From Sphingosinicella flava (GTDB lineage: Bacteria > Pseudomonadota > Alphaproteobacteria > Sphingomonadales > Sphingomonadaceae), in the NCBI RefSeq assembly GCF_016025255.1, contig NZ_CP065592.1:1469122-1533121 (forward strand): a stretch of 64,000 nt of DNA. Direction: 5' to 3'. A model generated the notes under the pieces. The model ran no database searches. It was given only the letters and a program-made list of their open reading frames with translations, and was not told the origin of the DNA. Positions 56,070 to 64,000 of the stretch are shown here, in pieces. Position 1 is the first letter of the stretch, and the number at the start of each line of letters is the position of its first letter. The translations under genes and the position numbers were made by a program.

Positions 56070-56582
56070 TTATAGGCGCACTTCGCCGAAAGTGGCTGTT
56101 TCGGGCATCGGCAAGCCCGACGCCTTGTAGCTGCCTGTCAGTTCTTCCTTGCGTGCGCGCAAGGTATCCCCAAGGGCGTCCATATCGAGTTTCGCTTTGC
56201 GCGCTTGGGAAAACATGCCTTCCAGGCGTTTCTCCTCTTCCTCGACATGATGTTCGATCATCTCGGAAAGCACCTTGACCTTCGCGTCATGGAAATCATC
56301 TTCCGGTCCGCCGGCCTCGATTTCGGCGATCAATACCTTGGCGGCATCGTGTTCGACATAGGCCTCCTTGATCAGATCCTCCTCCACCTTGCCTTCACAG
56401 GCCGGGTAGAAAATCTCTTCCTCAATCTGAGCATGCACCGTCAGCTCCAGGCAGATTTGCGCCGCGATCTTCCGCTTGGCCGCGGCGCCCGAAGCAGCCT
56501 CAAACTTCTTGAACAGGGCCTCCACCGTCCGATGATCCTCTTTGAGAAGGGCAATGGCATCGGGCTTCTTGTCGCTGGGCAT
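56070..56582 (-). CDS. Hemerythrin-like cation-binding domain protein
   Basis: A 170-residue four-helix protein with the hemerythrin HHE pattern: LLKEDHRTVEALFKKFE (first His-Glu/His), LTVHAQIEEEIFYPA and MIEHHVEEEEKRLEGMFSQA. It probably binds di-iron and senses or carries oxygen or NO. The start at 56582 has GGAG seven bases upstream. It lies downstream of the carbon-uptake operon on the same strand, but the 166-base gap leaves co-transcription uncertain. Confidence 0.87.
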   Translation of the reverse strand: MPSDKKPDAIALLKEDHRTVEALFKKFEAASGAAAKRKIAAQICLELTVHAQIEEEIFYPACEGKVEEDLIKEAYVEHDAAKVLIAEIEAGGPEDDFHDAKVKVLSEMIEHHVEEEEKRLEGMFSQARKAKLDMDALGDTLRARKEELTGSYKASGLPMPETATFGEVRL

Positions 56583-56748
56583 CGGGCATCTCCACCGTTT
56601 CATCCCAAGAACGGGGGAGCGAACAGCATCGTTCCGTAAGCACCCGGGATGCGCGGAATTTCTTATAGGGATTCGGGAAAATGCGGGGACGGATGTTTAG
56701 AAATCGCCTCGTTACAAGGGCCTGTTCGATAGGGATTACCGATTGGCC
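56583..56748. other. Short region before the hemerythrin gene
   Basis: No gene, tRNA or repeat is seen. A GAAC half-site pair with the wrong spacing (N8) lies at 56609-56624 and is not counted as a LexA box. It probably holds the hemerythrin promoter. Confidence 0.4.
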
Positions 56749-56859
56749 CTAAGTTTTCCGGCAATCAATCTCATCCATGCCATAGGCCAAGGTCGGCGCC
56801 ACATGCATGGTGACGATAACGGCGGCTTTGCCGGCCAGGTCGAAAGCCGCCGCTGGCAT
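56749..56859 (-). CDS. Possible 36-residue protein coupled to the PII-like gene
   Basis: The ATG overlaps the PII-like stop (TGATG) and gives MPAAAFDLAGKAAV, a hydrophobic centre (VIVTMHVAPTLAYGM) and a polar end DEIDCRKT. The overlap argues for coupling, but the frame is short and no family is recognised; it may be chance. Confidence 0.3.
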   Translation of the reverse strand: MPAAAFDLAGKAAVIVTMHVAPTLAYGMDEIDCRKT

Positions 56860-57206
56860 CAGCCGTGCGCCGCCGCAAAATAATCGGAGCGCATCACCTC
56901 TACGTCCGAGAGGAATGTCACGCCGGGCCGCTTCTCGAACAAGCGAGCCAGGCCTTGCGCTACCTCGGCGATCGCCTGGTCATCGGCGACACCGACGAAC
57001 ATGACGAGCCCGCTCTGATCGTTGAAGATGGTCTTGCCTTGATGGAAGCCGCCATGGCCCATGCCCGCGACATCGCGGATCATGGTCCAGCCTCCAACAC
57101 AGGCGGTTTTAAACAGATCTTCGACAAGAGGATGGTCGCCTGCATGAACGACGACCTCGATCTTCTTCAAGCGATGCAGTTTGAGGATGTGAGTAGGGTT
57201 GTTCAT
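56859..57206 (-). CDS. PII-like regulatory protein of the DAB carbon-uptake operon
   Basis: A 115-residue protein with the ferredoxin-like PII pattern: HRLKKIEVVVHAGDHPLVEDLF, GWTMIRDVAGMGHGG and a C-terminal VGVADDQAIAEVAQGLARLF. It lacks the classical uridylylation T-loop signature. PII-like proteins next to dabA/dabB are thought to tune inorganic-carbon uptake to nucleotide or bicarbonate state. Its ATG overlaps the dabA stop (ATGA), so it belongs to the operon. Confidence 0.85.
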   Translation of the reverse strand: MNNPTHILKLHRLKKIEVVVHAGDHPLVEDLFKTACVGGWTMIRDVAGMGHGGFHQGKTIFNDQSGLVMFVGVADDQAIAEVAQGLARLFEKRPGVTFLSDVEVMRSDYFAAAHG

Positions 57207-59755
57207 GAGTTGATCTCCAAATTGTCGGCGGATTTTGAGAAGCTGATCCCGGCAAGTTCGCTGTCCCGGCGCCACCGCAATGCCTTGCCGGTATGTGGAT
57301 CGATGACCACCAAAGTGACCCATCCGTTGCCGAACAGGCGGGCGAGGATGTCGTTCGATGCGACCACGGCTTCGACGCGATCAAAGGGGGCGAGGACGAT
57401 CGTCAGCAATCGCTGGGGCACATGGAACGGCACGCCATCGTCGGTGAACAGGGATTGCCTGGGCAGCCCTATCCTGAGGTCGCCGCCATTGCCTTGCACG
57501 ACGCCAATGCCCCCGACGACATTCTGCGTCACCTTGTCGCCCGATCCGTAGCGTTCATTGTCGACGGTCGAGAAGAAATATTGGCAGTTGATCCACTGCG
57601 CCACCACCATCGGCGCGGTGAGGATCGTGGCAAGTGCCGTGCCTTCGCCGTCGGCTTCCCAATCGTAACTGTGCAGGAAGGCGCGACCGCCAAGGTCGAT
57701 GTGGCTGGTGAGGGAACGGGGGGCGACGATGAAGGCCGCATTGCCGGACAGGCCCCATTCCGGCCTGATCTCGCCCCAATGGACAGCGCCGGTGAGCAGT
57801 TCGGCGGCAGACCGGTCGAGCAGGCGCGCGCGCCGCTCCCGGTTGACGGCGCCTGCCTTCGCAAGGCTGTCCATCAGCGCCGTCAAATCGCCTTCATGGC
57901 TGTCCGGCACGTCCGCCTGATCGAACAGGGTAATTTCGTCCGTCGTCGTATTATGCTCGGCGGCGATAAAGACGGTGCTTTCCGGAAGCGTCACGCCTTT
58001 TCGGGCCATGCCGGAGCGCACTTCTGGGTCATTGAGAATGGCCGCCAGAATGCGAGCATTGTGCCCCCCGGCATGACCGCCGCAGGCGCCGCAATCGAGC
58101 GCGGCTGAATAGGGGTTGTTCACCGCGCTGCCGCCATGGCCAACCAGGGCCACCAGCCGTGCCGTCTTTTGCGAAAGGCCCGTGAGTTTGAACAAGGCGA
58201 GCGCGTAGCCGATCTTGTCCTCCAACGTGAAGGGCGAGTGCAAATCGGAGCCGGATTGGCTGAGAGTGGGAGCCAGGACATCAGCCCTAGGTGGCATCAG
58301 CGCCACCGCGATGCGCTTGGCCAAATTCGGTGCGATCGTACGGGCGGCCATTAGCAGGCCGGCCACCGGTCCGGTGGCCTCCGCCGTCGCGAAGGCCGTT
58401 GCCGTGCCTTGCTTCACCGTGTCGAACAAACCAACGGTCTGCTTCGCCTGCTCGCTCTTCATCGCGAGCGTTGCTGCGTCCCTTTCGCGGCCTGGAACGG
58501 CACCTTCCGCCACATCGTGTTGGGGGGACAGAAGCACAGGGAGAAGCCGTTTGCGCCGCGTTTCGCCGAGAGGATGAAGGGCGATCGGCAGACCAAAGAA
58601 ACCGGCATAACCAAAGGTTTCATAACGGCCCTGGTCCTCCAGCGCCTTGCGGAACGGTTCCGAACGCACATCGATGCAGAATACCAGCTGAGCCTCGGGC
58701 GCTTCGGCTGAGACGGGCGCCCTTGCAGCCGACTGCAGCTGCGGCATCAAGGCATTGCGATAGGTCCATTCGGCAGCCGTCAGGAAAATGCTTCCAAGCG
58801 CGCCCCCGTCCATGCCCGCAATCTCGTCGAACCGGGCGCGTCCTGCCTGGGTCAGGCTCGCCAGCATGTCGGACGTGAGGTTGAAATGTGCCGCCAATGC
58901 CTTGGAAACGTCTTCGGCTTTCCGCGCTTCCGGAATAGGCGAGACGGCCCCTGCCCTTTCCAGCAGCATCCACAGCGCAAGCAGATCGGCCATTCCAGCC
59001 GGTGCGACCTCGCTAATATCGGAGTCCGCATATTCGTTGCGCCACCTGATATGTCCGGCCCAGCCGGGAAGGCGGGCGACATAGGCCGCAAGCCGGCCCT
59101 GTTCCTCGCCTTGCGCAACGCCGAGCGCCGCTAGCCCCTCGGCAATGGCCTCGAGTGGGTCGCGCGGCACGCTCAGCAGCAACTGCCGGCCAGCTTCGCC
59201 GGCCAGTTTCCCAAATTCGGGATCCTGTCCGGCGATGGCGAGCACCGCCCGATACAAGCCAAGGTCGCGATAAGGCATCGGGCTTGCCGCCTGAGCCAGA
59301 TCGAAGAAGGCCGCGCACCACTTGGCGATGAAGGCCGCATCGGGCGCCAAGTGAGCAGACACCCCCATTTCATCTCCGCCGGGCAGATGGAGAAGACGGG
59401 CCATCAGCAAGTCCAATCGCGACACGTCGGGCCCGATCAGCTCGAAAGCGCGATTTAGCCCGCCGAGCTTCTGGATCGCGGCATCGCGCAGAGCGCGTTC
59501 CTGGACCTTTCCGGCCTTGAGGAGCGTGCGCCACGAAGCGAGCGGCAGGCTTTCGCGCGCGCCGAAATGCCGCGCTGCGACCGTGACGGCTTCCTCGAAG
59601 GGAAGCTCTTCGAAACCGGACAGGGGATTGACGGCGATGGCGCTTTCGAGCGGCCATAACGGGGAGACCGTGCGTGCCGCCAAGGCCACCAGGCTCGCCG
59701 CTTCGGTCCGGGTCAGGACTGGCGCAACGGCAGTGAGGGGAGCCATCATGTTCAT
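57203..59755 (-). CDS. dabA: DabA (DUF2309), carbonic anhydrase-like subunit of the DAB system
   Basis: An 850-residue cytoplasmic protein of the DUF2309/DabA family. The zinc ligands expected for its beta-carbonic-anhydrase-like site are intact: C360-x-D362 in VFCIDVRSEPFR, H540 in LVGHGGSA and C555 in AALDCGACGG, with the same His-Cys spacing of 15 as in the characterised Halothiobacillus protein. With DabB it is proposed to drive vectorial CO2 hydration to bicarbonate powered by the cation gradient. Start at 59755 overlaps dabB; the much longer upstream frame is antisense to nothing but lies in dabB. Confidence 0.94.
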   Translation of the reverse strand: MNMMAPLTAVAPVLTRTEAASLVALAARTVSPLWPLESAIAVNPLSGFEELPFEEAVTVAARHFGARESLPLASWRTLLKAGKVQERALRDAAIQKLGGLNRAFELIGPDVSRLDLLMARLLHLPGGDEMGVSAHLAPDAAFIAKWCAAFFDLAQAASPMPYRDLGLYRAVLAIAGQDPEFGKLAGEAGRQLLLSVPRDPLEAIAEGLAALGVAQGEEQGRLAAYVARLPGWAGHIRWRNEYADSDISEVAPAGMADLLALWMLLERAGAVSPIPEARKAEDVSKALAAHFNLTSDMLASLTQAGRARFDEIAGMDGGALGSIFLTAAEWTYRNALMPQLQSAARAPVSAEAPEAQLVFCIDVRSEPFRKALEDQGRYETFGYAGFFGLPIALHPLGETRRKRLLPVLLSPQHDVAEGAVPGRERDAATLAMKSEQAKQTVGLFDTVKQGTATAFATAEATGPVAGLLMAARTIAPNLAKRIAVALMPPRADVLAPTLSQSGSDLHSPFTLEDKIGYALALFKLTGLSQKTARLVALVGHGGSAVNNPYSAALDCGACGGHAGGHNARILAAILNDPEVRSGMARKGVTLPESTVFIAAEHNTTTDEITLFDQADVPDSHEGDLTALMDSLAKAGAVNRERRARLLDRSAAELLTGAVHWGEIRPEWGLSGNAAFIVAPRSLTSHIDLGGRAFLHSYDWEADGEGTALATILTAPMVVAQWINCQYFFSTVDNERYGSGDKVTQNVVGGIGVVQGNGGDLRIGLPRQSLFTDDGVPFHVPQRLLTIVLAPFDRVEAVVASNDILARLFGNGWVTLVVIDPHTGKALRWRRDSELAGISFSKSADNLEINS

Positions 59756-61131
59756 TTCGGTTCTCCTTTGCCAGCAGTCAGGGTGCCGGCATTGATCAAG
59801 CGGACGTAGAGCGGGATGGGCAAAGCGGTGCCGTTGGACAGGCGCCGCTGCTGCCAGGCCCAGCTTCCAAAAAAGACGGCGAGAAGGAGCAGAAGGGCCC
59901 AATCGGGCATCAGGGGCGGTGCATCGGAACCGGCTGCGGCTCGGGAAAGCGTCAGCCCCAGGGTGTGAAAAATGATGAGAACCGCCAATCCCGCGATCAG
60001 CGGCAGCTTGCCTCTTGCAGCGGATCTGCCGCCGAGAAAGGCGATCAGCGTCACCAGCGCCGTCGCAATGCCGAGGAGTAAAGGCATCAGGCTTGCGCCG
60101 CCCTGGCCGGACCCGACCAGAAGGACGGCAGCAGCAAGCGTTCCCGTCATGGTCAGCAATGCCGACCGGTTGGAGACGGGCGTCACCGCACCGCCGGACT
60201 TGATGCCGACCCCCGAGCCTGAGCCGAGAAAGAGCGCGGCTTTGAACAGGCCGTGGGCAATGATGTGCCAGAGCGCTGCCGCATAGGCGCCAAGCCCGCA
60301 GCTCATGATCATGAAACCCATCTGGGAAATGGTGGAACCGGCCAGCGCGCGCTTCACATCGGGCCGTACCATCATGATGCCCGCGCCGTAGAGTGCCGCG
60401 CCCAACCCAGCAGCGACGGCCACCGCACGGGCAGCGGGAGCGGCTTCCAGGATGGGAGCAAAGCGGATCAGCAGAAATCCCCCGGCGTTGACGAGGCCTG
60501 CATGCATGAGGGCCGAGACCGGTGTCGGCGCAGCCATGGAGGAGAGCAGCCAGCCGGAGAAAGGGGGCAGCGCGCAACGGACGGCCGCAGCAGCGACAAG
60601 CAGCATAGCCGCCGCACCTGTTAGCGAAGCAGGCATCGCCGATGCTGCAACGAGTACCGCTTCAATATCTGGAGAACCGGCCCACAGGGCGAGAATGCCG
60701 AGCCCTGCGAGCAAGGCCGCATCGCCCGCCATGAAGGTCATCCTCATGCGGCGCTCGGACATCCGCGCTTCGTTCCAGCCGGAACGGTGGCCGACCAAAG
60801 CGGCGAGCAACTGGCCGCTGGCGCACCAGCCAACGGCCATGACAATTAGATTTCCGGTGAAGAGAAAGACCAATATGCTGGCGGTCAGCAGGCCGAATAA
60901 CGCAAAGAAGCGAGCGGATCGCCGATCCGCTCGCATGTAGTGCAGTGAAAAGGTCGCGACCACTGCAGCCACGAAAAGCGTCAAAATCGCCATGGCGGAC
61001 GACAGGTCCAACCGGGGAGCGGACGCATGCTGCACTCCTGCCCATAACGCGGATAGGCCAAGGCCAAGCCACAGAAGAAGAGCGATCGGCGCGCCTGGCG
61101 CGGTGGATAGCTTTACTTTTGAGAACTGCAT
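59752..61131 (-). CDS. dabB: DabB, proton-conducting membrane subunit of the DAB system
   Basis: A 459-residue membrane protein of about 13 helices in the NuoL/MrpA-like proton-conducting family (PF00361), with SSMAAPTPVSALMHAGLVNAGGF and KRALAGSTISQMGFM typical of antiporter subunits. In DAB systems DabB couples an ion gradient to DabA. The AAAGGGG site precedes ATG 61131. First gene of the operon, divergent from the LysR gene by 84 bases. Confidence 0.93.
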   Translation of the reverse strand: MQFSKVKLSTAPGAPIALLLWLGLGLSALWAGVQHASAPRLDLSSAMAILTLFVAAVVATFSLHYMRADRRSARFFALFGLLTASILVFLFTGNLIVMAVGWCASGQLLAALVGHRSGWNEARMSERRMRMTFMAGDAALLAGLGILALWAGSPDIEAVLVAASAMPASLTGAAAMLLVAAAAVRCALPPFSGWLLSSMAAPTPVSALMHAGLVNAGGFLLIRFAPILEAAPAARAVAVAAGLGAALYGAGIMMVRPDVKRALAGSTISQMGFMIMSCGLGAYAAALWHIIAHGLFKAALFLGSGSGVGIKSGGAVTPVSNRSALLTMTGTLAAAVLLVGSGQGGASLMPLLLGIATALVTLIAFLGGRSAARGKLPLIAGLAVLIIFHTLGLTLSRAAAGSDAPPLMPDWALLLLLAVFFGSWAWQQRRLSNGTALPIPLYVRLINAGTLTAGKGEPK

Positions 61132-61215
61132 GAGAACCCCTTTCGAGAGGGCCTATGAAGCTTGGGATACTATTACGAAAACGAGTTGTTGAAATATCAA
61201 TCATTGACAAGGCAA
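61132..61215. promoter_or_regulatory. Divergent promoter/operator region of dabB and the LysR gene
   Basis: The 84-base region is AT-richer than its surroundings and contains the palindrome TTGA-AATA-TCAA (61189-61200), a plausible half of a LysR-type site (T-N11-A). Candidate -10 TAATAG/TAGTAT for dabB lies at about 61168-61176 on the minus strand. This is the usual layout for LysR control of a divergent operon. Confidence 0.45.
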
Positions 61216-62106
61216 ATGGATCGCCCTTTTAAGCCGGGCATGCCTGGAACCCGATGCCTCGATCTCGACCTGCTCCGCTGCTTCGTCACTATCGCCGAAA
61301 CCGGCAGCTTCACGCGGGCGGGCGATCGTCTCGGTCGAACCCAGTCGACCATCAGCTTGCAGGTCAAGCGGCTGGAGGATCAAATCGGGCGCGCCGTGTT
61401 CATTCGGACGCCGCGTTCGCTCGCACTGACGTCGGAAGGGGAAAAGCTGCTTGGACCGGCGCGGCAGCTTCTGCGCTTGAACGACGCTGCCATTGCCGAG
61501 ATGTTCGAGCCCGACATGACCGGCAGGGTCCGGATCGGCGTGCCGGAGGATTTTGCGACGGCGCACCTGCCGGTCGTTCTCGCCGCCTTCGCCAAGGCGC
61601 ATCCCTTGGTCGAGCTTGAAGTCACTTGCGATCTCACGCTCAATCTTTTGGATAAGTTCCATGACGGCGGGTTCGACCTCGTCCTGGTGAAGCGGGAGCC
61701 CTCAGCGCCGCTGGAAGGCGTCAGGGTATGGCGCGAGCCTCTGGTCTGGGTGGCCCGCGATCAACTCGCGGCTACCGGGTTGGAAACGGTGCCTTTGGTG
61801 GTTTCGCCCGAGCCCTGCGTCTACCGCAAACGCGCCATGGATGCCCTGCAAGCGATGGGCCGCAAATGGCGCGTCGCTTATACCTCGACCAGCCTTGCGG
61901 GAAGTCAGTCGGCGGTGAACGCAGGCCTCGGTATCACCGTGCTGCCAAGGGAGATGGTGCCAACCTACCTGACGCCGATTATCGACGATCCCGAGCTGCC
62001 CCCGCTTTACGATACAGAAATAGCGCTTATCGAGGCTCCGGGGCTTTCCCAAACGGCGCACCGTCTCGCCCAACATATCGTCACGGCGCTTGAACGCGGG
62101 GCCTGA
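61216..62106 (+). CDS. LysR-family regulator next to the DAB operon
   Basis: A 296-residue LysR-type regulator: winged HTH at about residues 15-75 (LDLDLLRCFVTIAETGSFTRAGDRLGRTQSTISLQVKRLE) and a substrate-binding domain with PEDFATAHLP and GLGITVLPREMV. It probably controls dabBA in response to a carbon signal, as CbbR/CcmR-type regulators do, but that is inference. The ATG at 61216 was chosen over the TTG at 61162. Confidence 0.9.
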   Translation: MDRPFKPGMPGTRCLDLDLLRCFVTIAETGSFTRAGDRLGRTQSTISLQVKRLEDQIGRAVFIRTPRSLALTSEGEKLLGPARQLLRLNDAAIAEMFEPDMTGRVRIGVPEDFATAHLPVVLAAFAKAHPLVELEVTCDLTLNLLDKFHDGGFDLVLVKREPSAPLEGVRVWREPLVWVARDQLAATGLETVPLVVSPEPCVYRKRAMDALQAMGRKWRVAYTSTSLAGSQSAVNAGLGITVLPREMVPTYLTPIIDDPELPPLYDTEIALIEAPGLSQTAHRLAQHIVTALERGA

Positions 62107-62211
62107 CCGATGCCTATATTCGACGCCAGCCGGGATCAATTCTCAGCGGGTACGGGGGTGCTGTCAGTCTAATGCTAACTTGTCTCTGATTTGGGAAGCG
62201 GGGACAAGTTC
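62107..62211. other. Spacer between LysR gene and IS remnant
   Basis: No gene is seen. It holds the sequence leading into the IS6-like fragment; no clear terminal inverted repeat remains. Confidence 0.4.
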
Positions 62212-62256
62212 ATGAGGTCGATATCTTACAAGCGACACCGCTTTCCGGCGGAGGTT
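62212..62256 (+). pseudogene. IS6-family transposase, N-terminal fragment
   Basis: The translation MRSISYKRHRFPAEV matches the well-known N-terminus of IS6/IS26-type transposases (I-S-Y-K-R-H-R-F-P). The match ends abruptly at about 62256 where unrelated sequence begins, so only about 15 codons remain. Confidence 0.65.
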
Positions 62257-62578
62257 GGGACGTGCGGCGCCTTCCCTCGCCAAGATTCAGACAGGGCAGA
62301 TTCCAGTTCGCCACGATATGCCGATGATCAAGGCGCTTCGAAGTGCCCATAGGATGGTTGGGACCAGCACAGACTTCCCGCCCACGATGGAAGTCGCTCC
62401 CGCGACTCCCTACCTCCGGCGGATTGTCAGACTCGCTTACCTTGCACCTGACTTACAGCGGATGATCTTCGATGGCCGTCAGCCTACGTGGCTGACGCTT
62501 GCCCGCCTTATGCAGGACGATTTTCCAGTCAGCTGGCAACGGCAGCGCGAGATTTTCGCCTCGCCCGAACCGGCCTGA
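62255..62578 (+). pseudogene. Serine-recombinase C-terminal remnant
   Basis: The segment from about 62400 reads YLRRIVRLAYLAPDLQRMIFDGRQPTWLTLARLMQDDFPVSWQRQREIF, the C-terminal tail seen in many sphingomonad large serine recombinases/resolvases. The catalytic N-terminal domain is missing and the upstream part is unlike any start, so it is a broken gene fused to the IS6 fragment. Confidence 0.55.
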
Positions 62579-62976
62579 GCTCCCTCTTCCCTCCGCGTCC
62601 TTGTTCTAGCTCTTTGCGAGCCTGATCGTCTGATTCAATTCCCTGATCAGCTCAGAAAATTCCCTGTTCTCATGAGCAGGGAATTTGTTCTTTGTGGCAC
62701 CGCAAAAGCTTGATCTCTCGTGGGATTTTTGCGTTGCTCGAAGCAACGGACCACATCCGTATCCCTGAAATCGAGATTATTCCCTGTTTATCGAGCCAGA
62801 GCAGGGAAACTCACCCAACCATCGAAACGCCGGAGACTGACCGCGAAAGCCCGCGCCAATGAGGCCTGAACTCTTGCTGAGAACGGGAGGCAGATTCGAA
62901 TGAGGTGAGATTTCGCCCGCATTTGCGGAGGCTTGCAGGGACCCAAAGCTCTCAAGAGACTAGTTGTGGGGGTTGA
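62579..62976. other. Non-coding mobile-element scar before tRNA-Ser
   Basis: About 400 bases with no gene. It contains several ATTCCCTG/CAGGGAAT words, including a 26-base near-palindrome at 62659-62684 with 8-bp arms and further copies near 62638 and 62776-62806. Repeated ttccctg motifs of this kind accompany mobile elements in sphingomonads. It abuts the 3' end of tRNA-Ser. Confidence 0.5.
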
Positions 62977-63066
62977 TGGCGGAGACGGAGGGATTCGAAC
63001 CCTCGATACAGTTTCCCGTATGACGCTTTAGCAAAGCGTTGGTTTCAGCCACTCACCCACGTCTCC
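62977..63066 (-). tRNA. tRNA-Ser (anticodon GCT)
   Basis: Minus strand: acceptor GGAGACG/CGTCTCC, long variable arm (GTCATACGGGAAACTGTATC), anticodon stem with loop TTGCTAA (GCT), T arm GAGGG-TTCGAAT-CCCTC, CCA encoded. Its 3' end faces the mobile-element scar. Confidence 0.96.
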
Positions 63067-63157
63067 GGAAAAGCGCCGACGGAGGGGGCTATAGCCAGAC
63101 ACTTTCGAACGATCAACCGATGTCGGCGTGGCGGCCCGATCTTTCTGAAAACGGCTG

Positions 63158-63925
63158 TCATTTGATGAGGCCCAGCGCGCGAAAGCTGCGCCAACTCGAT
63201 CGTGCGATGATGACATGGTCGTGGACCGCGATGCCAAGCAGGCCCGCCGCCGCCGCCAGCCGCTGCGTCGCGAGGATGTCGGCCTTGCTCGGTTCCGCGC
63301 TGCCCGATGGATGGTTGTGAACGAGGATGAGGGCGGTGGCGTTCACCCGGAGGGCTGGCCGGATGATCTCGCGGGGATGAAGGGCCACTTCCTGAACGGT
63401 CCCGATGCCGACAATCTCCTCCGCGAGCAGGCAGTTGTCGCTGTCCAGGCACAGGACGCGCAGATGTTCGGCATGATCGCGTGCCATCGCAATGCTGAGA
63501 TAATCGATGAGCGCGTGGGAATCGGAAAGCACCGGACCCGCGGTTAAGCGAGCGCGGCGCGTTTCGAGCGCGACCGCGCGCACCGCTTGGAGGAGGCTGA
63601 CGGTGCGCCAGTCCCCGCAATGCGGCATTTGTTCGTCGGGGTGGGCGTCGAGCAGCGCCTCGATCGAGCCGAAGGTCGCGATCAGATGTTCGGCGCGTCG
63701 CGCGGCCTCGAGCGGCCAAGTGATGCGGAGGAGCGCTTCCAGGAGGGATCGGTCCCGTAAAGCGTCAGGCGGCGGCGGTGCCGGACCGTCGCTGCGATCA
63801 AAAGCAGCAGCATAGGATAAGCGAGCTTCCCCACCGCCAGCCCGTAGATCCAGGGCACGATGCCGGGATCGTAGGCCTTGGCGGCGTGAACGCCAACGGT
63901 GAGTCCATGAAAACCGACCATCCAT
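63158..63925 (-). CDS. radC: RadC/JAB-domain protein
   Basis: A JAMM-fold protein: the conserved part runs from DRSLLEALLRITWPLEAARRA (helical) to the metal-binding HNHPSGSAEPSKADILAT (H-x-H-P-S-x8-D) and the C-terminal GIAVHDHVIIA. The RadC family is named for repair but its function is unclear. The start is uncertain: the only ATG of the frame is at 63925, which would overlap the upstream membrane gene by over 240 bases; conserved sequence begins at about 63780. Confidence 0.82.
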   Translation of the reverse strand: MDGRFSWTHRWRSRRQGLRSRHRALDLRAGGGEARLSYAAAFDRSDGPAPPPPDALRDRSLLEALLRITWPLEAARRAEHLIATFGSIEALLDAHPDEQMPHCGDWRTVSLLQAVRAVALETRRARLTAGPVLSDSHALIDYLSIAMARDHAEHLRVLCLDSDNCLLAEEIVGIGTVQEVALHPREIIRPALRVNATALILVHNHPSGSAEPSKADILATQRLAAAAGLLGIAVHDHVIIARSSWRSFRALGLIK

Positions 63926-64000
63926 ATCGGCCAGATCCGATCAGCGCGAAAGGCGAGCGCGAGCAGCAGCGCGAGCAGCACGATGTCGATGATCAATATG
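63682..64000 (-). CDS. Small membrane protein, start outside the window
   Basis: A protein of at least 104 residues with three helices (IIDIVLLALLLALAF, WPIWMVGFHGLTVGV, LAYPMLLLLIAATV) ending in a basic tail with GTDPSWKRSS. From memory similar proteins precede radC in sphingomonads. The frame is open to the right edge, and the TTG at 63996 is only the first candidate, so the N-terminus is probably outside. Confidence 0.7.
   Translation of the reverse strand, partial: ILIIDIVLLALLLALAFRADRIWPIWMVGFHGLTVGVHAAKAYDPGIVPWIYGLAVGKLAYPMLLLLIAATVRHRRRLTLYGTDPSWKRSSASLGRSRPRDAPNI

Noticed and set aside
56609-56624. GAAC...GAAC pair upstream of the hemerythrin gene
   Set aside because: The spacing is eight, not seven, bases, and no repair gene follows.
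57203-60577. Longer N-terminal extension of DabA
   Set aside because: The added 270 residues are the wrong frame of dabB; the ATG at 59755 overlaps dabB by ATGA as expected.
62212-62578. Functional transposase or recombinase
   Set aside because: Only about 15 codons of the IS6 protein and the tail of a recombinase remain, and they are joined out of context.

Overview
The window is chromosomal DNA of an alphaproteobacterium, most likely a sphingomonad (Sphingomonadales). The basis is the high GC content, the gene style (SWFGD/DUF2171 protein, SWIB protein, large TonB-dependent receptor, extensin-like protein, RadC with a small membrane protein) and alphaproteobacterial LexA boxes of the form GTTC-N7-GTTC. 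Coding density is high. No rRNA, CRISPR array, prophage or plasmid backbone was seen. Three tRNA genes lie on the minus strand: Ala-CGC, Thr-GGT and Ser-GCT.

Layout. 0-5 kb: small regulators and secreted proteins, an orphan ExbD behind a perfect inverted repeat, and a three-gene plus-strand unit (CitE-like lyase, MaoC hydratase, alpha-oxoamine synthase) that looks like a small biosynthetic module. 5-11 kb: lipoprotein, methyltransferase, a murein-recycling pair (Mpl-like ligase and LD-carboxypeptidase, divergent), SWIB protein, Nudix and extensin-like protein. 11-16.4 kb: TonB receptor with a Gly/Met-rich insert, His/Met-rich EF-hand protein and an OmpR/EnvZ-type two-component system. 16.4-24.3 kb: oxidoreductase and a DNA-repair set (DUF4130-UdgX and its radical SAM partner) with a perfect SOS box at the radical SAM start codon. 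24.4-32.5 kb: DUF885 peptidase-like protein, HWE histidine kinase and SOS-controlled uvrA carrying an in-frame intergenic-type repeat. 32.6-34.9 kb: a lower-GC AAA_13/RloC-like ATPase, probably acquired and possibly a defence gene. 35-49 kb: housekeeping functions, including a repeat-bridged fusion to a GNAT acetyltransferase and an Mla-type lipid transport operon. 49-56 kb: peptidases, thioesterase, serS. 56-63 kb: a complete DAB inorganic-carbon uptake operon (dabB-dabA-PII-like) with a divergent LysR gene, followed by broken IS6 and recombinase remnants next to the 3' end of tRNA-Ser. The window ends in radC and a small membrane-protein gene cut by the edge.

Two families of palindromic intergenic repeats are scattered through the window. 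One copy of each has entered a reading frame: in uvrA, and between an HTH-like protein and a GNAT domain. The features most worth following are the SOS-linked radical SAM/UdgX set, the DAB operon in an apparent heterotroph, the CitE/MaoC/oxoamine-synthase module, the AAA_13 ATPase and the repeat-invaded uvrA.
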